Made by a program: the position numbers and the translations under genes
Assembly (NCBI GenBank): GCA_016946835.1
Contig: JACVTC010000228.1
Span: forward strand, 32,501 to 96,500
Origin: Neocallimastix lanati (nom. inval.)
Lineage: Eukaryota > Neocallimastigomycota > Neocallimastigomycetes > Neocallimastigales > Neocallimastigaceae
DNA: 64,000 nucleotides
Direction: 5' to 3'
The notes under the pieces: generated by a model
What the model was told of the DNA's origin: nothing
The model's database searches: none
Seen by the model: the letters and a program-made list of their open reading frames with translations, nothing else
In this document: positions 34,377 through 48,594 of the stretch, piece by piece
Position numbering within the stretch: the first letter of the stretch is position 1
How the letters are laid out: the number at the start of each line of letters is the position of its first letter

Positions 34377-36986
34377 TTAAATTAAATATTTTATTATATT
34401 TTTATTTCTACTATTACATGCATAAAATAATGGTGTTTTACCATAACAATTTTCAATATTTATATTAGCTCCAAGCTCAATTAAATATTTTATTACTTTT
34501 TCATTTCCACTTTTACATGCATAAAATAATGATGTCTCACCATTTTTGTTTTCTTTATTCACATCAGCTCCAAGTTCAATTAAATATTTTATTACAATTC
34601 CATTTTTATTTTCACACGCATTAATTAATGGTGTTTTACCAATATTATTATATTTATTTACATTGGCTCCAAGTTCAATTAAATATTTTATTACATTTTT
34701 ATTTCCACTTTTACAGGCATAAAATAATGGTGTTTCACCGCTTTTGCTTTCTTTATTAACATCAGCTCCAAGTTCAATTAAATATTTTATTATATTTTCA
34801 TTTCCACTTTTACAGGCATAAAATAAAGGTGTTTCACCATTCTTGTTTTCTTTATTAATATCAGCTCCAAGTTCAATTAAATATTTTATTATATTTTCAT
34901 TTCCACTTTTACAGGCATAAAATAAAGGTGTTTCACCATTCTTGTTTTCTTTATTAATATCAGCTCCAAGTTCAATTAAATATTTTATTATATTTTCATT
35001 TCCTCTTTCACACGTATGAAATAATGCTGTCTTATGATAACGATTTTCTTTATTTATATTTGCTCCTAGTTCAACTAAATATTTTATTACATATTCATTT
35101 CCACTTTCACATGCATAAATTAATGGTGTTTTACCATTATTATTTTCTTTATTTACATCAGCTCCATGTTCAACTAAATATTTTATTATATTTCCATTTC
35201 TACTTTTACAAGCATAAAATAAAGGTGTTTCACCATTCTTGTTTTCTTTATTTATATCGGCTCCAAGTTCAATTAAATATTTAATTATATTTTCATTTCC
35301 TTTTTCACATGTACTAATTAATGGCGTTTTACCATTATTACTTTCTTTATTTATATCTGATCCATGCTCAATTAAATATTTTATTATATTTTCATTTCCA
35401 CTTTCACATGCATAAAATAATGGTGTTTCATGACGATAGTTTTCTTTATATATATCTGCTCCAAGTTCAATTAAACATTTTACTATGTTTTTATTTCCAC
35501 TTTTACATGCATAAAACAATGATGTTTCATCACAATAGTTTCCTTTATTTATATCTGCTCCAAGTTCAATTAAATATTTTATGATATTTTCATTTCCACT
35601 TTCACATACATAAATTAATGGTGTTTTATCGAAATGATTTTCTTTATTTATATCGGCTCCTAATTCAGTTAAATATTTTATTATATTTAAATTTTCACTT
35701 TTACAAGCATAAATTAATGGTGTTTTACCATAACGATTTTCTTTATTTACATCAGCTCCGAGTTCAATTAAATATTTTATTATATTTTTATTTCCACTTT
35801 CACATGCATAAATTAATGGTGTTTTTCCATTGTTACTTTCTTTATTTATATCAGCTCCAAGTTCAATTAAATATTTTATTAGATTTTCAGTTCCACTTTC
35901 ACATACATAAATTAATGGTGTTTTATGGTAACAGTCCTCCTTATTTATATCAGCTCCATGTTCAACAAGATATCTTATTACATATTCATTTCCATTTTTA
36001 CATGCATAAAATAATGGTGTTTCACCAACATTATTTACTTTATTTACATCAGCTCTAAGTTCAATTAAATATTTTATTATATTTTCATTTCCACTTTCAC
36101 ATGCATAAAATAATGGTGTTTCATGACGACAATTTTCTTTACATATATCTGCTCCAAGTTCAATTAAATATTTTACTATGTTTTTATTTCCACTTTTACA
36201 TGCATAAAATAATGATGTTTCATCACAGTAATTCTCAATATTTATATCAGCTCCAAGTTTAATTAAATATTTTATTATATTTTCACTTCCATTTTCACAT
36301 GAATAAAATAATGGGGTATTTCCTTTTTTATTTCTTATATTTAAATTTACTCCATTTTTAATTAAATATTTTACTATATTTTCGCTTCCACTTTCACATG
36401 CATAAAATAACGGGGTTTTACAATCTACTTCATCTTTATTGATATTCGATCCATGCTCTTTTAAATATTTAAGTAAATGTATATTATCATCATGGCATAC
36501 CTTAAATAAATATGGATTTTTAGATTTGTAATAAACTTTATCAAGTTTTGAAATACTATATTTTTTATTGGAAATTTGTTGATTTAAATAGATTAAAGGT
36601 ATTATTGTTTGATTTCTATATTGAAAAAGTAGCCATTTAATGAATTCATTATCATAAAATTTAAAATTATTAAAAATAATTTCTAATAGGTCATTATTAT
36701 TATCTTTTATTAATGCTTTCATTAAAGAGGATGATATATATAAAGAATTGTTATAATTTTCAATAATAAAACTTAGTTTCTCAGAAGTAAGCAATTTTTT
36801 ATTATAAATTTCAAATACAATATCTCTTTTATTAATGCATTTGCTATTATCATTGTTCATAAAATTTGTTATGGTATCAAGATTTCTAGTATCAATAGCT
36901 TTTATAAATAAATTCAGTTGAAAATCAACATTTGACTTTTTTATATCATACATATTTAATTTGTATTTATTTTCTTGATAATTCAT
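34377..36986 (-). CDS. ankyrin-repeat protein, 869 residues, about 21 repeats
   Basis: Start at ATG 36986 (MNYQENKYK); a longer reading would need a TTG start 12 bases upstream. Residues 1 to about 160 are a non-repeat N-terminal helical region. From about 165 to the end are 33-residue ankyrin units with consensus ENxNGETPLFYACKSGNENI then IKYLIELGADIN. Ankyrin arrays bind protein partners; no catalytic domain, membrane helix or signal peptide is seen, so an intracellular scaffold is likely. Such genes are highly expanded in gut fungi. Two neighbouring 99-base units near 34783-34980 are virtually identical, showing recent unit duplication. The protein ends in mid-repeat (NKNIIKYLI then stop) 24 bases before the pyruvate formate-lyase relic, so the 3' end may have been cut by rearrangement. 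The frame itself is intact. No introns. Confidence 0.9.
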   Translation of the reverse strand: MNYQENKYKLNMYDIKKSNVDFQLNLFIKAIDTRNLDTITNFMNNDNSKCINKRDIVFEIYNKKLLTSEKLSFIIENYNNSLYISSSLMKALIKDNNNDLLEIIFNNFKFYDNEFIKWLLFQYRNQTIIPLIYLNQQISNKKYSISKLDKVYYKSKNPYLFKVCHDDNIHLLKYLKEHGSNINKDEVDCKTPLFYACESGSENIVKYLIKNGVNLNIRNKKGNTPLFYSCENGSENIIKYLIKLGADINIENYCDETSLFYACKSGNKNIVKYLIELGADICKENCRHETPLFYACESGNENIIKYLIELRADVNKVNNVGETPLFYACKNGNEYVIRYLVEHGADINKEDCYHKTPLIYVCESGTENLIKYLIELGADINKESNNGKTPLIYACESGNKNIIKYLIELGADVNKENRYGKTPLIYACKSENLNIIKYLTELGADINKENHFDKTPLIYVCESGNENIIKYLIELGADINKGNYCDETSLFYACKSGNKNIVKCLIELGADIYKENYRHETPLFYACESGNENIIKYLIEHGSDINKESNNGKTPLISTCEKGNENIIKYLIELGADINKENKNGETPLFYACKSRNGNIIKYLVEHGADVNKENNNGKTPLIYACESGNEYVIKYLVELGANINKENRYHKTALFHTCERGNENIIKYLIELGADINKENKNGETPLFYACKSGNENIIKYLIELGADINKENKNGETPLFYACKSGNENIIKYLIELGADVNKESKSGETPLFYACKSGNKNVIKYLIELGANVNKYNNIGKTPLINACENKNGIVIKYLIELGADVNKENKNGETSLFYACKSGNEKVIKYLIELGANINIENCYGKTPLFYACNSRNKNIIKYLI

Positions 36987-37313
36987 TAGAAAATTCAAAC
37001 AGTATAATTATTTGATAATCTATTCAAATTTAAAATTGTATATATATATATAGAGAGAGAAATTAACTGCTTTTAACAAAAAACTTACTATTTATTATAA
37101 ATTATTATTTTTTTTTTTTTTTTTTTATTTTTTCATATTTTTTTTTAAGTGATTATGATTGATTGAATAAATAAATAAATAAATTTTCTTTTCAATAATA
37201 TATATACTAAAAAAAAAATTTATGTCCATAACTCAAATTTTTAGAAAAAATTAATAATCTAATTATATATAGAAATATCATATACATAATTTGAATATTT
37301 TTACTTTAGTTCC

Positions 37314-37345
<32 letters not shown>

Positions 37346-38816
37346 TTTATAGATATTCAATAAAGACCTAATATTTTTCTAATAAAATTTTCATTAATTA
37401 GAAATATAAAATATAATGAATTATTTTTAATGTAATAAAATTAAATAAGAAAAAAATACCTTCAATAAAAATTAAATATATAATTTTTATTAGTTATATA
37501 AATAAAAATATTTTAATAATTAAAATTTAATAATTATTTCAATATGAAAATATTTTAACTCAAAATTAATAATTATATAATTTAAATTTTTATTTACATT
37601 ATTAACAAATAATTTTTTTAAATAAATCATGCAGAATTTTTTTTTTTTATTTTTAGTTCCACTTTTATATGTATATTTAAATTTATTTTAATTTAATTTA
37701 ATTTTATTTTATTTTACTTTTTTTTATTTTATTTTATTGTATCTATGCTTTTCTTATATTCTACTATTTATTTTATTTTTTATTATTATTTAATTTTTTT
37801 ATAGTCATTACTTTAATATTTTAATCTCTTTAATTCTATTTCCTTTATTAAAAAAAATTAATATTATAATGTTTTATTAATAATGAATTTTTTTTTTTTA
37901 CCTCAGTATTATATTGCTTGAAACCTTTTTATTTATGATCTAAATAATTATTTTAATTAAAATAAAAATTATTAATGAATAAAAAACTTTAATCACATTT
38001 AAGAACAATTTTTATTAGGATTAATTTTAATTTAAATAAAAATCATTAATGAGTAAAAAAGTTTAAATTATAAATAAAAACAATTTTTATAAGGATTAAT
38101 TTTAAATAAAATAAAAAGAATAAACAAATAAAAGAATGAAAAAATGAAGTAATGAAAAAAAAAAAATGTAGTTACACATTTTTTTAGATCGATCTATTTT
38201 TAGCATTTTAATTTTATTTATAATTTTTTTTTTTTTTGTACTATAATATGAATATATAAATACGTAATAAAAATATATAATAAGCTTTTTTGAAATTTGA
38301 TAAATTAAAATTTATATATAATAAATTACATATATAATAAGATATTAAAACTTTATATTCTATTAATGTAATATTTAATATTATATATTTTAAAATATTA
38401 TAAGTTATTTTTATATAAATATCTGTACTAAAATTTAATATATACAAATTTACAATAATTATTTATGACTTTTAAAGTAGAGGAATAAATGAACATAATT
38501 ATTAATATTATGAATTACTCAATATATAATATATAAAAGTTATTCATAAAATTTTTCTTATTCTGTATCTTAAATGATCTTATTTTAGATTTTATTGAAC
38601 AATGTGGATTAAATCATAAATATAAGTTTTATATTCCTTTTAATTTATTTTAGTTTTTCTATTCAACAATAAATAATTGAATATAATTAAATAAATAATA
38701 TAAAAAATAAATTGCGTAAAATAAATTGAATTGTGGAATACGATAAAGAAGCATAATATTAATAAATATAAAATTAAAATAAATACTAATAAATAAGAAT
38801 AAAATATATAAAATAT

Positions 38817-39140
38817 TATTAAAATAATAAATAAATAATAAATAATAAGAAATAAGAAATAAAAATAAGAAATAAGATATAAGATATAAGAAATAAATAA
38901 GAAATAAGATATAAGATATAAGATATAAGATATAAGATATAAGATATAAGATATAAGAAATAAATAAGAAATAAAAAATAAAAAATAAGAAATAAGAAAT
39001 AAGAAATAAGAAATAAATAAGAAATAAAAAATAAAAAATAAGAAATAAATAAGAAATAAAAAATAAGAAATAAATAAGAAATAAATAATAAATAATAAAT
39101 AATAAATAATAAATAATAAATAATAAATAATAAATAATAA
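38817..39140. repeat. mixed heptamer array (AATAAGA / AGATATA / AATAATA)
   Basis: About 320 bp built from related 7-mers in blocks: AATAAGA-type, then eight or so AGATATA, then AATAAGA variants, ending in (AATAATA)n. The block structure points to replication slippage from one ancestral heptamer. Confidence 0.85.
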
Positions 39141-40115
39141 TAATATAGTAATTACATGTTAATAGTGGATAATAACAAAATAATTGTAAACAAAAATAGT
39201 AGTTGATTTTTAATATATAATATTTATAACTTTTGATAATAGTTGTATATGTATATATATTTTTTTACTGCACTCCATATATTAATAATATATTAATCAA
39301 TACTTTAATTATTTTAAATAATATCATTTTATTAAAGCAAAACGTTTTATTTTAAATAACTAAATAAATTAATATAAATAAATAATAATTATAAAATACT
39401 CTATTTCATGTTATAACGAAATAATAATAATAAAATAATAAGAATTGAATATTTAATATAAATAAAAAAAATAATAAATATTTTTGTTATTAAAATATAA
39501 ATAATTTATATTATAATTTTAGTATTAAATATTTTTATATATTTTTTATATTATTATATTTGTTATTACTTCTTTTATATTTTCTTTGAAATTTTTATAT
39601 CTGTATATAATTTGAATATAATTATGTATTGATAATTTTGTTAATATCATCATAATTCATTTATATAATAAAATTGTGTAATATTAAATATAATTAATTA
39701 TTAATATTACATATATAATTCTATTTATATTATTAGAATTTCATATTTCATGCAATTGATTTTGATATTACTAATTGAGTTAGACGTGTATTTATTTTTT
39801 ATTATAAATGAACACTATAATTAGTTTTTATATGAATCATTGAATTTTTTAAAAAGCAACTAATTAGTTAAATTATTTTTATTTATTATTTTATTTTATA
39901 TTATTTTACTTTATTTTAATATTATCATAATAAGCATAATTAAAAAAAATAATAATAATAAAGCTAAAAAAAAAAAAAAATACCAATAAAATGAAGTTTA
40001 TAGATCACAGTCAAAATATATATTCAATAAATTATTTTATAAATGTAATATAATTTTACACATTTTTATTTTTTTATTTTTTTTTATTAAATTTTGTATA
40101 TTTATATATATATAT

Positions 40116-40117
40116 AT

Positions 40118-40188
<71 letters not shown>

Positions 40189-40190
40189 TT
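40116..40190. repeat. (TTTA)n microsatellite
   Basis: About 19 uninterrupted tetramers. Confidence 0.95.
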
Positions 40191-42255
40191 ATATATGTAT
40201 CTCTTTTTTTTAAAAAAATTTTTTTTACTAAAAAAAAAAAAAAAGAAATGGATAAATTTAATATAATCAATTCTTCATTAATATTTTGACTTTATTGATT
40301 TTTAATTTAGAGATGAATTCTTAATTAAATGTTTCTATAAAAAGAAATTCAATTAAATAAAAAAACACTTTTACAGAAAATTTACATGTAATTAAATAAT
40401 TTTAGCCAATAAAATTAAATTTGATTACTGATGCATTAACTATATATATAAATTTTAAATATATATATAATATATAGATATAATATATTAGCATATATTA
40501 AATTATTTAAAATTTTCATTTTTTTTTTTAAGAAATTATTATAAAAAATTATTAAAAAATTATTATTATTATTATAAAATTATTACTATAAAACTATTAC
40601 TATAAAATGACCAAAATTTTTATTCTTTTTTTTTTTTTTTTTTTGAACAATAATTTATAATATATACATTATTTAATATATACAAGATTTACGATAAATT
40701 TCTTTAATATAATACTTTTTTTGAGAATATGAATTGTATTATACAAAATTAATTAGAAAAAAGTTATAGTTATCATTATTTATTGAAAGAAAATAACATT
40801 GTATATTATTTTCTTAAAGAATCATTAAAATTTTAATTGTTTTTTATTCAAATATCATTGATTCTTTATTATTGTTACTATTTTATTTATTATCATACCT
40901 TTAAATAAGAAATTAAATTATTACAGTAAAAATAAAACTGAATGATGAAGAACTGTAACTTTTATTTATATTTTAATTGTAAATACTAATTAACTTTTAC
41001 TTTATTGCACATATATTTAAAAATGAACTTTTTTTTATATTTTCCTGACTAGTGATTTTTACTTAATATTTAATTATACTAAAAATTAAAAAATTAATAT
41101 AAATTTCTGTATTATATTTAAATAATATGACATTTAAATATATTTAAAAAAAAAATTTTTTTAATTTAAATACAATGTTTAGGGAAAAAAATACAAATTA
41201 TTTATTATATATATATAATAAAAATGTTATACATAAGTATTTATAAAGTCTTTTTTTATGGAACATTTTTACATTTATATATATGTTGTATTAATTTAAA
41301 TCTGAATTGTATTAATATTATAATAATATTAATTTATAGATTATGTTCCATTAAATATTATAACTTTATTGTGTGACCATCTTAACTTTTTTTATTTTAC
41401 TTAAATGATTTTTTTTTAAAAAAAAAAAAAAAAAAAAATTCAATATATTTAATTTCTATTAAATAAAATATATTGTAATATATTGTAATATAATATATAG
41501 TATATTAATAAAATTTTTTTTAAAAAAAAAAAATTTTTTTAAATAGAACAAAAGATTTTTATCTTTTATTCTTCTCTTTACTTCAAAATAATAAAATAAA
41601 ATAAAATAAAAAATTTTAAACATAATATTATTATTTATTATTTATTTTTAATTATTTCTTTATATAATAAGTTTAATATAAAAAAATAAAAACTATTTAA
41701 AATAATATATCCAAAAAACTAATATATAATACAATTTTGATGTTTAAAGCAACTTATCTTTTATAATAAACTAATTCAAATAACTCTATCTGTTTCAACT
41801 ATTATAAAAGATTAGTTATAATTCAATATTTAAAATCATAATAAAATAAACAAATATTAATTAATATAAAGTAATATTCAAATTTTGGAATTTCTTTAAA
41901 GAAAAAAATTTTTTTTTTCATTTTTTAAGCAACAAACAAAAAATATAATAATTAAATTTATACTATAAAATAATTTAAATTTATTTTCAATAATATTTGT
42001 AAGTTTTATATGTTTTATATCTTAATATTAATATTTTAATTTTTTTTTTTCATTTATGGAACAATTATAAATATTACAACAATAAAAAATTATAACGAAA
42101 TAGTTTTTCTTTTGTTGTTTTCTAGCTGAATTAATAAATACAATAAATATTTCTATTAAAAGTTTTAAATTATATATATAATATTAATATTAATATATAT
42201 ATATATATTTTCATTTTGAAATGATAGGTGATAATAAAATAAATAAAAAAAAAAA

Positions 42256-42915
42256 ATGTCTACTGAACAAGAAATTATTAGAAAGAATTCTAAATTCATT
42301 TCTTATACTATTGATTTCCCAATTATCGCAGGAAAAATTCCAGAAGAAATTAAAACTATTCGTGTAGTTGGTGATTTTGGTTCATGGAGTGGTTGGCTTG
42401 ATATGAAAAAAGCTAATGATGGCAGCAAGTATAGTGCTGATGTTAGTGTTCGTCCAGGAACTACCATCAGTTATAAATTTTTAATTAATGGTAATATTTG
42501 GACTTCTATTGACGCTGATAAAACAGTTGTTGATCAAGATGGTCATACTATGATTGTAAAAAAAGTTTTAGATACTGATGATTCCTCTCTTAAGAGTAAA
42601 AAATCAGAAGTGAAAGTTACTGAGAAAGAAGTTACTAAAAAAGTTCAAACTCCAGCTACTACTGTTACCAGTACTACTAAGGATACAAACCAAAAGAAAG
42701 AAAAGAAACAAAAGAAATCTTGTAAGTTTTTACTTTTTTTTTTTTTTTTTTTTTTTTTGTTATTTTAATTTTAGTAACCTAATAATGATAAAAAAAAAAA
42801 AAAAAAAAAAAAATAGAAAATAAAATTATTAATGGGAATATAAAATTAATTAATCTTTATAAAATTTTATTTCAATTTATTAGTCTTTAAGAAACTTTTT
42901 AGCTGTTGCTGTTAA
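42256..42915 (+). CDS. CBM48 (AMPK1-type glycogen-binding) protein with polybasic Cys-Cys-Cys tail, two exons
   Basis: Exon 1 is 42256-42721; the intron begins GTAAGT at 42722 and ends TTATTAG at 42883; exon 2 is 42884-42915 and encodes FFKKLFSCCC then TAA. Total 165 residues. Residues about 35-105 form a CBM48/AMPK1_CBM domain: IRVVGDFGSWSGWLDMKK, the RPGTTISYKFLINGNIW strand pair with the aromatic residues that hold alpha-glucan, and DQDGHTMIV. Family knowledge: such domains bind glycogen or starch and occur in AMPK beta subunits and in yeast Crp1/Mdg1-like proteins. No kinase-binding or SNF4-binding domain follows, so it is not a full AMPK beta. Residues about 115-155 are a Lys/Thr/Ser-rich flexible linker. 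The tail after the splice (KKQKKS, FFKKLF, CCC) looks like a palmitoylated membrane anchor; this is inferred. The splice is decisive, since reading through the intron gives only poly-Phe. Confidence 0.85.
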
Positions 42916-43705
42916 AAAAAGTATATATTCTATCTAACATGATAGTTAAAGCTATAAACTTATATATATTATATAAAGAAATAATGTTAAATAATATAAT
43001 TAATATATTAATATAATAAATAAATATTTAGGAATATATATAATATATAGATTAAAAAAATAAAAAAAAATAAAAAAAAATTGGAAAAATAATTAATTAT
43101 TAATTAGTCACCCCATAATTAACAAAAAAAACCAACAAACAAATAAACAATATATATATAACAAATAGAAAAATCAAAATAAACAATATATATATAACAA
43201 AAAGAAAAATCAAAATAAACAAAAAATATTAAAAGAAAATATAAAATAAAATAATAAATAATAATAAATAATAATATTAGTAAAAATAATAATAAATTTA
43301 AAATAAAATAAAAATAAATTAATAAAATTTGAAATAAAATAAAAAAAAAAAATTAAAAAAACTAACAAAAAATAAAATAAGAAATTATAAACCAAAAAAA
43401 AAAAAATACAAATGAAAAAATAAAGATAAAAATTAAAATAAAAAAAACAAATAATAATAATAATAATAGTAGTAAATAAAATGAAATTAAATAAAAATAA
43501 AGAAAAAATAAAATCATTATATATAATATATAATAAATTTACTATTTAAAAAATTTTTTATAAAAGTACTTGATTTTTGCATATTTACTATTATTATTAA
43601 TATCATTATATTAAAATAGCCTTTATTAATTTATATTATTTACAGTTTTAAAAAATTGAATTTTATATTTTTGAATAAATGCTAATAATATATGATGATC
43701 ATACA

Positions 43706-43751
<46 letters not shown>

Positions 43752-43924
43752 GAATTTAAAAAATAATAAAAAAAAATAAATAAATAAATAAAAAAAAAAT
43801 TAAATTTTATATCCAATAATATTATTAATAATAATTTATAATTTATAATTTATAACAGTTAATAATTAATACAATTATAGAATTTTTAATTTTTCTTTTT
43901 TATTAAAAAATTTAATATGTGTAA

Positions 43925-43957
<33 letters not shown>

Positions 43958-44210
43958 ATATTTTATGAATAAAAGTACTTTAATAAATATTATATTTACA
44001 TAAAATTATCCCAGTTGTATTGGTAATTAGTAGTTCTATTAAGTTAACTCTTTGATAGATATAGTAAAAAATCTTTTATACAATATATATATATTTTTTA
44101 TTTTAATATATTAATAATATATTTTTCATTTATAATATTATGATATTATGTTTTAATACTTATAAGAATAAATAATTTAAGCAATGGAAGTGTATTCTCT
44201 TCCTAATATA

Positions 44211-44248
<38 letters not shown>

Positions 44249-44799
44249 CTTCTCACAACTTTATCAATATAACAAAGAAAAAGTAATTATTTCCTATTAT
44301 TCCTTCAATTTCGTCAAACACGAATAAACATAGTTTTTTTTTTTTTTTTTTTTTTTTTTTTGTTAGCATATAATAAATAAATTAAAATTACAAAAATTGA
44401 ATCTTATGATATTTATTTATTTTTTCCTTTTTTATTTTTAGATTTTACTTCATTATTTTAAATTGTATTTTTATTATGAATAATATATGAATAAAAAAAA
44501 ATAAATATAAAAATTAAAAAAAGATAAACTATTATTTTAACTATATAATATACAATATATATTATATTTATTTACATATTATATTAATTATACAATTATT
44601 TTTATTTTTTATATGAATTGTTGGAATATAAAGTTGATGGGCATATAGAAATTTAAATAAAATATGAAACAAAGGATAATAAAAATTTTAATTTATTTTT
44701 TATTTTTTATAAATTAATTAATATATAAAAATATATATATTTTAAAGTTACACATTTAAAATGTTTGCATAAAAAAAAATTTTTTTATTAACAAAATTT

Positions 44800-44836
<37 letters not shown>

Positions 44837-45359
44837 ATTATCTTATTTGCATTAATTTTTTTTTCTATATTTGTAAATTTTTAAAAAATAAAGTTAAATT
44901 TTAATGTTTAATAAGAATTTTAATTACTTTAATATAAATTATATATATTTTTTTGTTATTCATTATATTATTATAATTCAATAGTAAAAAAAAATATAAT
45001 TATTTATCTTATTATAATTCAACTAAATGAAAAGTTAAAATGGATTTTATGAGAAACATTCATTAATCTAACCCATATAGCTAATATATTTAATTAATGC
45101 TTTAATTAAATATTACAAAATGATGGAAATTTTATTAAAAAAAAAAAAAAAAGTAATAAAAATAATTTCGTCAAATTATGTTTAAAATGTTTAAATATTA
45201 ATAAGTATTATTACGTAAAATATTATATATTATAAATATTATTAAATATTATTAAGTATTATTAAATAAAATACTAAAATATTATAAATATTATTAAATA
45301 TTATTAAGTATTATTAAGTATTATTAAATATTATTAAATATTATTTACGTCTTTAATAT
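42916..45359. other. intergenic, AT-only, microsatellites
   Basis: No gene seen. (AAT)n at about 43707-43751 and 44212-44244, T runs of about 30 bases near 43927 and 44336, AACAATATATATATAACAAA-type duplicates at 43140-43210, and a loose ATTATTAAATATTATTAAGT array at 45180-45345. Confidence 0.5.
44185..44203 (+). repeat. 19-bp copy of the SINE-like element 3' hairpin
   Basis: TGGAAGTGTATTCTCTTCC is identical to 28783-28801, the 3' hairpin of the 28644-28835 retroposon, and is followed shortly by (AAT)n. Probably a severely 5'-truncated copy. Confidence 0.5.
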
Positions 45360-46330
45360 AATAAGTTCCTTTTACATAAATGGTTTGTTTAACTAGTTTC
45401 ATTTTTGTTTTTCAACCCAAGATGGTCAATTTTATTATCAGTATAATTTATATTATTGATAGGAATATTATGTGAGATGTTTTTCTGAAAATTATTATTA
45501 TTTTTTATTAATATTGTATATTCTTTTAAATTATTAATTTCTTTATTGTTCGAAATGTTAATTTTTTTGAATTAATTTCTTCATTTAAATTATCTTTTTC
45601 GACTCTATTACTTTCTTCTGATAAAATAATGCTTTTCTTCATTTATTTTATTATTTTCAATAAAATTCTCATTTATATTATTCCTGGCATTTAAATTATT
45701 ATCGTTCAAATTATTATTATTTCGTCGTTAATTTCATTGTTGTCTTCATTTAATATATTGTCTTGGTTTAAATTATTATTCTTATTAATGTTTTTTTCCT
45801 CATTAATGTTATTATCTTCATTTATGTTATTATCTTTATTCATGTTATTATCGTAGTTTTAAAATTTTATTTTCATTTAAATTAATATTTTCATATAAAT
45901 AAATAAGAATTGACATTTATATTATTATCATTGTCATTTAAATTTTTATTTCTGATATTTTCCCAATCAGTTTCCATTTTCATAAAAGAGAAGCAGGAGC
46001 CTTGAAAACTATTGTTTATATATATTCAAATTTTTCTGGCTCTTCTTCAAAACATTCAAATATTATTAATATAACCCTATTTTTCAATTTTCTGTATCTA
46101 TAATAATATATGATTATTTCTTTTTATTGAATCCAAGAAAAATATTTGGAAGAATTTTTATATTATGTATTTAGGTAAATTACTATGGTAAAAAAAAAAA
46201 AAAAGACCTAATCTTCTATGCTTTATTTCAATATTTTTATCATCTAATTTTCCTATGTACAACATATCTTAGTGATACAAAATTAAAATATATATTTGAA
46301 CGTTACATCCAGGGTTATGATATCAATAAT
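45360..46330 (-). pseudogene. degraded Ty1/copia-like remnant with Asn-rich segment
   Basis: Reading leftwards on the minus strand: IGKLDDKNIE (about 46225-46265), FLGFNKKK then SYIIIDTENWKI (about 46090-46145), EEEPEKFEY (about 46020-46050), then METDWENIRNKNLND (about 45930-45985) and an Asn/Asp/Glu-rich low-complexity stretch to about 45400. The FxGFxxxxKSYIIxDTxxxKI pattern resembles the segment after the integrase core of Ty1/copia elements, where the host-encoded text reads GY...K-Y-x-I-x-x-x. Many stops and frame changes; no active product. The family call is tentative. Asn-rich drift makes the left half hard to place. Confidence 0.4.
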
Positions 46331-48023
<1,693 letters not shown>

Positions 48024-48323
48024 TTACTTTTCATCCATTGTTGGATAATAGGCCATTCGATTATACATTGCTGGACGATATACATTATCATCTTGAGAAA
48101 CATTTTGATTATTTTTTTCTTTGTTATGATGATGACTACGTACTCTGCCTCCAGAAGGATAACTAGAATATGAAGTGCTACTATTTACAGGATAATCCTG
48201 TTCATTATCATCTTCATATAAATAATTTACATAATTAGAATGCTTAACTCTTCTTTTAGTATATTTACCTAATTTCCATTGGGTATATAAATAGGAGCCC
48301 TTTATTTTACTTTTTAAACCCAT
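48024..48323 (-). CDS. hypothetical small basic protein, 99 residues
   Basis: An intact ATG-to-TAA frame in AT-only surroundings with mixed, coding-like composition. The N-terminal third is basic (KSKIKG, KYTKRRVKH) with several Tyr. The middle is acidic (EDDNEQD). The C-terminal half is Ser/Tyr/Pro- and His-rich (SSYPSGG, SHHHNKEK) and probably disordered. There is no signal peptide, membrane helix or known motif. A Gly at position 2 raises the idea of myristoylation, but position 6 is Lys, which fits poorly. Single exon. May be a lineage-specific protein or the surviving first exon of a larger one. Confidence 0.45.
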   Translation of the reverse strand: MGLKSKIKGSYLYTQWKLGKYTKRRVKHSNYVNYLYEDDNEQDYPVNSSTSYSSYPSGGRVRSHHHNKEKNNQNVSQDDNVYRPAMYNRMAYYPTMDEK

Positions 48324-48555
48324 TGTTTATTATTCTATAAAATACGATTCCATTATTAATAAAGTTTTGAATATATATTATTTTTTTTATTAATTATTGT
48401 TAAATATAATAAAATTGCATATATAAATAATATATTTCAATAAAAAAAAAAAAGTTAATATAATTAATATAATTAATAACATAATTCATAAATTCATGAA
48501 CAATTAAAATGAGAATAATTACAAGTTTATCCTTAAGTTAATATTCTTTTTTCTT

Positions 48556-48594
<39 letters not shown>

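Larger units (their letters stand above)
36987..42255. other. 5.3-kb gene desert, AT-only with microsatellites
   Basis: Nothing coding was recognised on either strand. Contents are homopolymers, the heptamer array at 38817-39140, (TTTA)n at 40116-40190, AAAATTTTTTTT palindromic A/T blocks near 41410-41545, and the 5' flank of the CBM48 gene. Confidence 0.5.

Noticed and set aside
35024-36058. plus-strand open frames over the ankyrin gene
   Set aside because: They are antisense readings of the periodic repeat, with His/Leu/Tyr-rich text that follows the 33-residue unit.
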